This document shows, piece by piece, positions 15,680 to 23,017 of a stretch of 46,025 bases of DNA. Position numbers and translations under genes: made by a program. Location of the stretch: NCBI GenBank assembly GCA_934097015.1, contig CAKONF010000006.1, forward strand, positions 1 to 46,025, in the 5' to 3' direction. The notes beneath the pieces are model-generated. The model was not told where the DNA came from. It worked only from the letters and a program-made list of their open reading frames with translations, and did not search any database. Within the stretch, counting starts at the first letter, position 1. Each line of letters opens with the position of its first letter. The DNA is from an uncultured Bacilli bacterium (GTDB taxonomy: Bacteria > Bacillota_I > Bacilli_A > RF39 > UBA660).

Positions 15680-17476
15680 TCACTTTTCTATAAATTCTTT
15701 TACACTTTGTATACTTAATTTATCATTTTCTTTTTTCCATGATTTATAAAGCTTTAATATTTCTTCTTTATTTTTTAAACATAATTTTATTTTTTGGGAA
15801 ATCTCTACTGGACTTTCTTCGTTATTAACTACTAAATATTTTTCTAATTCAGTATTTTTAAAATAATGATGATTGTTTCCTGTTAAACATATAGTGTCTG
15901 TTTCAAATGACTCTAATGGTAACATTGGAGCACATTCAGAAAATGTGACATATAAGTTTAATGTGTTTTTAGACATTCTATCTAATAGTTCATTTCTTGG
16001 AATTGCTTTATCTAATCCAGTGACTTTCAATCCTAAATTGCTTGCGAATGATGCTGCTTCATAATCCATTGGAATTATGTCAATTGTAGCATTTTTTATT
16101 AATGATACCGCTGCAATTTGTGCGAATAAGTTTTTTCTCCAATCGTCTTTTTTTGCAGCATATAATCCTATCACTAAATTATCTGGTTCTGTATGTTTTA
16201 TTTTTTTAGGAAGTATAACATTGTTTCTAATAAAACTAACATCTATTCCTAAATTTTCATAAAATTTTATTAAAGATTCTTTACATGTGCCAAATGTTGT
16301 TAATGTTCCGTCTTTAGCCATATCTATAAGTTCTAAATTTCTTTCCCAGCCATATGGTTCTGATACTTGTGAGATGCTTCCATGCCAGAAACATTTTATT
16401 TTTATATTTGGATTTTTCTTTTTTAAATAGAATGCTAATTCTTTCCATCCTAAGCACATTGCGCTAAAAATAACTTGTGTTATGTTTTGTTCTAATATTA
16501 AGTCGCCAAATTTTCTTATGTCTCTTTTTCTAAAGAATTCTCCACATGGTACTCTATTATTATCAAACAATTCTATTGTTGCACTAGTTATTCCTAACCA
16601 ATCTGGATTATGCATAACTATATAATCATTATTAATCTTTTTTAATGCTTCTATTCCTACTTCAATATCACGTTTGTATTTTCCACCATTTAAGTAAGTA
16701 TATTTGAAATATTTTGCTGGTTTGTATAAAAATTTTCTAATTACTATTCCACCTAAATGTCTAACTTTTTTATAAGTTTTATTTAGTTTGTCAACATTTT
16801 TTTCTCCAAACTTTCTATTTAAAGATATTTTTAATTTTTCTTTTTTGCCAAACCAACTTGCATCAAAATAATGTATCATACAAGTGTTTTCAGTAAATAA
16901 ATTTTCTTTAAAGTTAAATGATAATGGATAGAAATATTCTCTTGGATAGATAGTTATATTATGTGGTAAATGTTGGATTTCATTTGATAAATGGTCTAGT
17001 CCTAATTCGTTTAATATTCTAGTCATTATTCTTGGTATAGACATTTTAAATAAATTATTTATGTCAAAATGTTCTTGACTTTGATAAAAGTCTAACATTC
17101 TTTTTGCGAAATATGTTTTAGGTTTACTTGCGCCCCATACTGCAGAATTTACCATAAATGAATCTTCTAGTCCTAAAAATGTTTCTTCATTTCTTAAAAA
17201 ATCTATTGGTTTTGTTATTAACATATCTGTATCAAAATATATTCCACCCATATTATATATTGCTTTTGTTCTTGCATAATCTGCAACAAAAGCCCATTTT
17301 TTATTTTCATAAGCTTCTTTTACAAATGGACATTCATTAAAATCTACATTTGTTTCATCCCATTTTATTATTTCATAATCAGGCAAATATTTTTTCCATG
17401 ATTCTATACATTTTTTTGTTAATTTTGATAATGGTCTTCCACCAAACCAACAGAAGTGTATATATTTAGTATTCAT
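15680..17476 (-). CDS. GT32 (DXD) glycosyltransferase fused to a GT-B-like domain
   Basis: Of 598 residues, about 1-235 are a GT32-type enzyme ('sugar-binding region containing DXD', PF04488). It has IHFCWFGGRPLS at the start, KWAFVADYARTKAIYNMGG, and the metal-binding DTD in GIYFDTDM at about 81-83. Residues about 280-598 form a second, GT-B-like module with the E-x7-E pattern ECAPMLPLE and NNHHYFKN. It could add two sugars in series. The gene heads a two-gene operon with its own promoter, and AAGGAG precedes the ATG by ten bases. The neighbouring gene repeats the second module. Confidence 0.83.
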   Translation of the reverse strand: MNTKYIHFCWFGGRPLSKLTKKCIESWKKYLPDYEIIKWDETNVDFNECPFVKEAYENKKWAFVADYARTKAIYNMGGIYFDTDMLITKPIDFLRNEETFLGLEDSFMVNSAVWGASKPKTYFAKRMLDFYQSQEHFDINNLFKMSIPRIMTRILNELGLDHLSNEIQHLPHNITIYPREYFYPLSFNFKENLFTENTCMIHYFDASWFGKKEKLKISLNRKFGEKNVDKLNKTYKKVRHLGGIVIRKFLYKPAKYFKYTYLNGGKYKRDIEVGIEALKKINNDYIVMHNPDWLGITSATIELFDNNRVPCGEFFRKRDIRKFGDLILEQNITQVIFSAMCLGWKELAFYLKKKNPNIKIKCFWHGSISQVSEPYGWERNLELIDMAKDGTLTTFGTCKESLIKFYENLGIDVSFIRNNVILPKKIKHTEPDNLVIGLYAAKKDDWRKNLFAQIAAVSLIKNATIDIIPMDYEAASFASNLGLKVTGLDKAIPRNELLDRMSKNTLNLYVTFSECAPMLPLESFETDTICLTGNNHHYFKNTELEKYLVVNNEESPVEISQKIKLCLKNKEEILKLYKSWKKENDKLSIQSVKEFIEK

Positions 17477-17509
17477 AAAGTTAGACTCCTTCTTTAAGTA
17501 TATATATAA

Positions 17510-17538
17510 ATTATAAGATATAAATAAGAAAAAAGCAA
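17510..17538 (-). promoter_or_regulatory. Promoter of the GT32 operon, its -35 inside the previous terminator
   Basis: The minus strand has -35 TTGCTT (17538-17533), a 17-base spacer and a perfect -10 TATAAT (17515-17510). The -35 is the descending arm of the terminator hairpin of the upstream gene. Confidence 0.78.
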
Positions 17539-17550
17539 TTTAATGCTTTT
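17531..17550 (-). terminator. Terminator overlapping the GT2 stop codon
   Basis: AAAAGCA (17531-17537) pairs with TGCTTTT (17544-17550). The minus strand continues TTCTTATTT. The stop codon of the gene ending at 17540 lies in the loop. Confidence 0.78.
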
Positions 17551-18421
17551 GATTTTTTATAATATTGTAGTATCCTAATTGCCAAGTTAGTTCTTCTTCA
17601 TTGTAGAATTTTACAATTTTATTTTTTTCTACAATTTTAATAATTAATTTTTCTCTTTTTGTATTATTCTTATTGTATGGGAATAATATTTGCATATTCA
17701 TAATAGAAGATTTTGACATTCTTAATTTAAGTGTTTTAAAATAATATTTTTTTAAAGTTTTAACTACAGAATTTATTCTTGCTTTAATTAATTTGTCGTT
17801 CGAAGTCAAATTGTTAGTACTTTTTCTATATTTTAAAGTTATGTCTTCTAGTACATTTATTGTGCATCCTTTACTTATTGAATCGCACCATAACTCGTAG
17901 TCTTCAGAAATATATTTAGAATTATATTTTAAATTATATTTTTTTATAGAACTTTTCCTAAACATTACAGTTGGATGACAAATAGGATTACTGATTAGTA
18001 AATTACATTTTAAATTTTCAAAACTAATATTTCCATTAAACCAAGGACCATTTACACTTTCAAAATATTCTGCATTTGTTGCTAAAATGTCTACATCATT
18101 ATGTTTTTCCATATAATTATATTCAATTTCTAATCTATTTTTTAATGATATGTCATCCGAATCCATTCTAGCTATATATTTGCCTTTGCTCTTTTCTAGT
18201 CCTATATTTAATGATTTTGCTAGTCCTAATTTCTTATTGTTTTTTATGATAGTAATTCTTTTGTCATTATATTTATTTAATAAATTTTCAATCTCAATTT
18301 GTTCACTACTTTTTTCTAAAATAACAATCAATTCAAAATTTTTATATGTTTGATTTAATATACTATCAACTGACTCTTTTAAATATTTTTTTGAGATAAC
18401 CGGCAAGATTACACTAATCAT
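17540..18421 (-). CDS. GT2 family glycosyltransferase
   Basis: This 293-residue GT2 enzyme has VILPVISKKYLKESVDSIL, FELIVILEKSS in place of the usual DDGS loop, GLAKSLNIGL, and ARMDSDD (metal site, about residues 88-94). HPTVMFRK and EDYELW are the acceptor-side motifs of the EpsE/capsular GT2 group. It resembles the GT2 module of the giant protein encoded upstream (GIAKSLNIGI, ARMDDDD, HPTIMFRK, EDWELW), so the two probably share ancestry. It overlaps that gene by 8 bases and ends the operon. The donor sugar is unknown. Confidence 0.9.
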   Translation of the reverse strand: MISVILPVISKKYLKESVDSILNQTYKNFELIVILEKSSEQIEIENLLNKYNDKRITIIKNNKKLGLAKSLNIGLEKSKGKYIARMDSDDISLKNRLEIEYNYMEKHNDVDILATNAEYFESVNGPWFNGNISFENLKCNLLISNPICHPTVMFRKSSIKKYNLKYNSKYISEDYELWCDSISKGCTINVLEDITLKYRKSTNNLTSNDKLIKARINSVVKTLKKYYFKTLKLRMSKSSIMNMQILFPYNKNNTKREKLIIKIVEKNKIVKFYNEEELTWQLGYYNIIKNQKH

Positions 18422-21400
18422 TATTATTCTCCTCTATTATTTTATAAACATTATCAAATATTTCATTACCTAGCTCTGGATATTTTATTAAATCCTTATT
18501 AAGCATAATCTTTATTGATTCTTCCAATTTTTTTAAATCATGGTCTAAGAATATAATATATTTGTTATCACAAAATTGATTGTAATATTTATAAAATTCT
18601 TTAATTTTATTATTATATGAACTAAACACTATGCATGGAGTTTTTGTAATTATTGAAAATAGCATGCCGTGTAATCTATCAGTAATAACAAGTTTTTTTT
18701 GTGCGAATCTCTCTAATTCTTTTTCAAGTACATTATATTTTTCAGATTTTTTAATATTTTTAAAATATAAATTATTTGTAAAGTCAAAATTTTCACAATA
18801 TTTTTCTGTTATTTTTTTTATTTCATTATATTCATCATTATTCATGCCACTTTCGTCTGAAAGATCTCTTAAGCATAATAAGATTTTTTCTCTTTTGAAA
18901 TCATATGATTTTTTTAAAAATAAAGTTAAGTCCATAGCAGTTTTTTTGTGCACATTTACAAAATTTTTATTTGCAAAATTATAACTATCGTCACCTCTAA
19001 AAAGCATCGTTAAATATTTATGATTATTATAAATATTTGCACTTATTTCTAATTCTTTTTTTCCTTCAGGTGTATCATCAAAATATATAGTTTGTGGTAA
19101 AATAATGATTTTATTATTTTTAAAAGTTGAAATTACTTTTCTTCTTAAATTTTCTTCCAACAAAAATTTATTACCTAAATTGCCTCCGCCTTGCAACAAA
19201 ATAATATCATTATCATTTATTATTTCATTTATTAAATCAAATTTACTATCGTATTCATAAGTACTTACTTCAATTATTACTCTATCTTTATAATATTTTT
19301 TGAGAAAAGACAGTTCTCCACAAGTTATGCAAGTATCTCCTATATTATTATGTTCTGATGTACCTATTAAGAATATTTTTTTCTTACATCTTATATTTGA
19401 AATCGTTATTTCCTTCGTTAAAGTAATGTCTTGCTGAGCGTCATATAAATTGTTATGTAAATTTTCCATATTTTTATAAATATTTATAATATCTTCAGAA
19501 AATTTATTTTTATCATTAACTAATTCTTCTAAAGTGTCGTTTATTTTTTCTACTTTTTCTTCTACGCTATATTCTCTATTATTTATATTTAATGTTGTCT
19601 CATTTATTGTATTAATTTTTGCATTAATTGTATCTAATTTTTTTGTCAAACTTTGAATCATATCGTGTTGTAAATTCAATCTTTCATCATATGATGACAA
19701 TACTTCATATTGTAAATTTCTGAGACGATTTCTTATAGGATTATATAATTTTTTTCCTATCTTAATCATTATTTTTTTATATATTGGGCGTTCTTTTGTT
19801 ATATTTTGTTCAGTATTTTGATTCAGATTTGTTTTTTCAAATAATCCTTTTAAATAACCATTTTTACATTCAAACAATCTTAATTTAAAAACTTTTTCTA
19901 GTGCAAATTGATCGTACTTACAAATTGTTTTATTGTTTTTTAATGCTTTATTAAAGATAGTTTCAACAATTTTATATTCTTCATCTGAAACTTTTCCATT
20001 CCAAGGTCCAATTAATGGTAAATCTTCTTTTTTTATTTCAACGTTTAATTCCTTGAAATTCTTTCTTATAAGCTCTCTCATCATGTCGATTGTTTTGTTA
20101 TTTTGACCAGCTGATCCATTATGCCAACGATGAAAGAATAATACTTCATGTATGCATCCAACTCTCATACCCTTATCAAATGCTCTTAACCAAAGTTCCC
20201 AATCCTCTACAAAACCTCTAGTTTCATCATAAAACAAATTATTTTTTATAAAGAAATCCTTTCTAAACATAATTGTAGGATGGTCAAATGGGCAAGTGAA
20301 TATCGACCATGCTTTACTCATTTCACCCTCAAAAGAATATCTTTTTTCCCACATATCTCCAATATATTCAAAATCAGATGTTACCAATTCAATATTTTTA
20401 TGTTCTTCCAAATATTTTACTTGTTTATATATTCTTCTTTCTTTGCAAAGATCATCATCATCCATTCTTGCAATGTATTTTCCTTTAGCATTTTTTATAC
20501 CGATATTTAAACTTTTTGCAATTCCCATTCTTTCTTTATTGACAATAAGCCTAATTCTATTATCATCAAATTTTTTAATTAATTCTTCTATTTTATCAAC
20601 TTCAAATGGTTCTATTACTATAATTATTTCACTATTTTCATAAGTATATCCATTATCATCTGTTTGATCAACTACTAAAGTTCTTAATGCATCTTCCATT
20701 AATTCAATATTTGGTTTGTAACATGGAATAATTACTGATACTATTGGATTAAAATTTTGATTTAATTTACTTCCACCTAAAGAAATCCATCTATCATAAG
20801 CTTTTTTCCATTCTGGATATTTATTTAAAAGATATTGATTGTTCCAAAATTTTCTACTTCCCCATGAATGAACTATTATAGCTTTTTCATCGTCTCTTTT
20901 ATATGAAGGATAAAAACAATATGCTCCATTATTACCAGCTGGTGTTACATTTATTTCAAATTCTTGTATAAATATATTAAGAATTCCTTGATCTGGTAAT
21001 ATCAAATTATCTGCATATTCTTCAGTTTTATTATATAACCATTGCGTATGCATATTATTTGTTTTTAGTTTTTCATTTACTACAATTAAACCTGAACTCA
21101 TATTATATTTTTCCATGTCATAAAATGGTATTTGTGTTTTAAAACAGGTCTTAACATAGTCGATTTTATTATAACTACAATCGTCAGGAGATTCAAAATT
21201 TGCTACCATTCCAGTAATTTTGGATTTATTGATTAGGTTTGTTAATTCTTTTTTAATAACAACATCTGTATCAATCCACATTATTGTTTCATACTCATCT
21301 AATAATTCAAACATATGATACCTTGCAAACATTAGATCTGAAAATTTCTTAAAATTTTCTAAATCAGAAGTTTCTTTACTAAAAGGCCTTTCATATTTTA

Positions 21401-21575
21401 TAAATTTACAAGGCATTATATTGTTCATGACTTCCTTGTCTTTTTCTGTTATAGTTTTATAATAAATTATTGCTTCATCAAATAATCCCTTATTTGTTTC
21501 TTGAATTTGTATTAAAATATTTCCTATTAATGATGCTCTTGTATCAGCAAGCATAATTGCATTTCTTTTTTTCAT
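18414..21575 (-). CDS. Giant trifunctional protein: GT8-like, GT2, coiled coil, polysaccharide pyruvyl transferase
   Basis: This 1053-residue soluble protein carries four parts. Residues 1-265 form a GT8-like transferase with the metal site IDTD (about 101-104), GLIVVNEK, and ILPDQGILN. Residues about 277-490 form a GT2 domain (VSVIIPCYKP, ARMDDDD, HPTIMFRK, VEDWELW). Residues about 620-720 are a predicted coiled coil with many heptad-spaced Leu/Ile residues. Residues about 732-1050 form a polysaccharide pyruvyl transferase domain (PF04230), with EHNNIGDTCI, LQGGGNLGN and ITDRLHG. It could add two sugars and a pyruvyl ketal to one repeat unit. ATG 21575 has GGAGG eight bases upstream and follows the radical SAM gene by five bases. 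An upstream in-frame start at 21590 lies inside that gene. Confidence 0.87.
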   Translation of the reverse strand: MKKRNAIMLADTRASLIGNILIQIQETNKGLFDEAIIYYKTITEKDKEVMNNIMPCKFIKYERPFSKETSDLENFKKFSDLMFARYHMFELLDEYETIMWIDTDVVIKKELTNLINKSKITGMVANFESPDDCSYNKIDYVKTCFKTQIPFYDMEKYNMSSGLIVVNEKLKTNNMHTQWLYNKTEEYADNLILPDQGILNIFIQEFEINVTPAGNNGAYCFYPSYKRDDEKAIIVHSWGSRKFWNNQYLLNKYPEWKKAYDRWISLGGSKLNQNFNPIVSVIIPCYKPNIELMEDALRTLVVDQTDDNGYTYENSEIIIVIEPFEVDKIEELIKKFDDNRIRLIVNKERMGIAKSLNIGIKNAKGKYIARMDDDDLCKERRIYKQVKYLEEHKNIELVTSDFEYIGDMWEKRYSFEGEMSKAWSIFTCPFDHPTIMFRKDFFIKNNLFYDETRGFVEDWELWLRAFDKGMRVGCIHEVLFFHRWHNGSAGQNNKTIDMMRELIRKNFKELNVEIKKEDLPLIGPWNGKVSDEEYKIVETIFNKALKNNKTICKYDQFALEKVFKLRLFECKNGYLKGLFEKTNLNQNTEQNITKERPIYKKIMIKIGKKLYNPIRNRLRNLQYEVLSSYDERLNLQHDMIQSLTKKLDTINAKINTINETTLNINNREYSVEEKVEKINDTLEELVNDKNKFSEDIINIYKNMENLHNNLYDAQQDITLTKEITISNIRCKKKIFLIGTSEHNNIGDTCITCGELSFLKKYYKDRVIIEVSTYEYDSKFDLINEIINDNDIILLQGGGNLGNKFLLEENLRRKVISTFKNNKIIILPQTIYFDDTPEGKKELEISANIYNNHKYLTMLFRGDDSYNFANKNFVNVHKKTAMDLTLFLKKSYDFKREKILLCLRDLSDESGMNNDEYNEIKKITEKYCENFDFTNNLYFKNIKKSEKYNVLEKELERFAQKKLVITDRLHGMLFSIITKTPCIVFSSYNNKIKEFYKYYNQFCDNKYIIFLDHDLKKLEESIKIMLNKDLIKYPELGNEIFDNVYKIIEENNND

Positions 21576-21580
21576 AAGTT

Positions 21581-23011
21581 TTACCTCCATAAATCTGTAA
21601 CTAATATTATATTTTCTTTATTACTATCTTTTTTGTATGATATATATTTATTTATGTCAAAGCAAATTATTGCATCTACATTTGGGTGTTTATCATATTG
21701 AGTAATAATAGGCGTTTTTTCCATTTTTATTATTTTTTTTGCAATATACTTTAGTTTGGATTTTATAGAACTTTTTTTTCTAATATTTTCTTCTTCTATA
21801 ATATAAATACAAAACTTCATTTTTATTTTTTGTAGTTTAAAAACATTTATAATATTTTTAACATATTTTTCATCAAAAACTAAGCCTATACTTTTTATAT
21901 TTTTGTTTATCAATAAACTTTCTAATGAGTTCATATATTTTGTTTCTTTCATTACTATGTTGTTAAAATCTATTTCTCTAATCCAATTTATAATATTTTT
22001 AGCATCTTGATTATATTCTACGTTCGACTCTATAAATTTAGATGACATAAAATATTTCATTTCTTTTTGTAAACATTCTTTTCCTTGTTTGTCTATTCTA
22101 TTTCTTAATTCAGAATATAAAGGAGTATTAAGTTCTGGTATAGCTCCTAACGTTAATAATACGTATGCTGCATAACAATGAGACCATGGACATTTACAAC
22201 CTATTGCTTTAAAATGGATTGGTTCATTAGGATTTTCAAAAATATTTTGAATTATAGGACCTCCACCAAAGCAAGGTGCTATATTTCCATTTTGTAAATA
22301 CAATGTAAATATCCAATCACCAGCATAACAAAATTCTTTTCTTTTTTCTCCCCACATCTTATCTTGAAACTCTATTAATGGGCTATCAAATTCTCTCCAA
22401 TTTTTCATGTGTTCATTATTTTTCAATTTTGTAAGTTTTTTAAAGCCATCATTATTATTTCTTGATTCAATAATGTGTGGATAAAATCCAACATTTTTCT
22501 TGCACAATTCTTTAATATCTTCTATAAATTTTATGCTTTCGTCATTTGCAGTTAATTCTATTGAAAATGATATATTATTATCTTTTATAAGTTTAATATT
22601 CTTAAAGAAAGTATCTAACATATTCAATCTTTTTAATTCAAGATATTGATAGGAGAATTTAAAAAATAGGTGTTTTTTTAAATCTGAACTTATTTTTGTA
22701 AATTCCTTTATTTTTTTTTCAATAGTTCCATTGGTAACAATTGTCACGTATTGTCCATTTTCAAGAAGTTTTTTGCTTAATTCAACTATATATGGTGCCA
22801 TAAGTGTTTCTCCAACAGCACACAAATTCATCATACATGGTCCGCCTAATCTTTGTAAAGTTAAGCATTGTTTTATGGTGTCTAAATCATACTCAAGTTT
22901 TGTTATATTTTTATTAAAAGATTCAGTTTGAGATAGATAACAATAATGACATTTCAAATTACAAATAGTCATTGGAACTATTACATTTATTATTCTTTTA
23001 ATTTTGTCCAT
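21581..23011 (-). CDS. Radical SAM enzyme of a polysaccharide locus
   Basis: This 476-residue protein has the [4Fe-4S] radical SAM motif C-x3-C-x2-C in TICNLKCHYCYLSQ (C17, C21, C24), then GETLMAPYI and VTIVTNGT, the usual barrel landmarks. A second cysteine-rich segment follows at about 226-283 (FCYAGDW, APCFGGG, GCKCPWSHCY), suggesting one or two auxiliary clusters of SPASM-like type. Residues about 360-476 form a Rossmann-like tail (KSIGLVF..., VDAIICFDIN) of the sort attached to many surface-glycan enzymes. The substrate is not identifiable; a sugar or nucleotide sugar would fit the neighbours. It lies six bases from the GT-C fusion gene and five from the trifunctional gene, so all are co-transcribed. 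Confidence 0.82.
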   Translation of the reverse strand: MDKIKRIINVIVPMTICNLKCHYCYLSQTESFNKNITKLEYDLDTIKQCLTLQRLGGPCMMNLCAVGETLMAPYIVELSKKLLENGQYVTIVTNGTIEKKIKEFTKISSDLKKHLFFKFSYQYLELKRLNMLDTFFKNIKLIKDNNISFSIELTANDESIKFIEDIKELCKKNVGFYPHIIESRNNNDGFKKLTKLKNNEHMKNWREFDSPLIEFQDKMWGEKRKEFCYAGDWIFTLYLQNGNIAPCFGGGPIIQNIFENPNEPIHFKAIGCKCPWSHCYAAYVLLTLGAIPELNTPLYSELRNRIDKQGKECLQKEMKYFMSSKFIESNVEYNQDAKNIINWIREIDFNNIVMKETKYMNSLESLLINKNIKSIGLVFDEKYVKNIINVFKLQKIKMKFCIYIIEEENIRKKSSIKSKLKYIAKKIIKMEKTPIITQYDKHPNVDAIICFDINKYISYKKDSNKENIILVTDLWR

Positions 23012-23017
23012 ATTATT

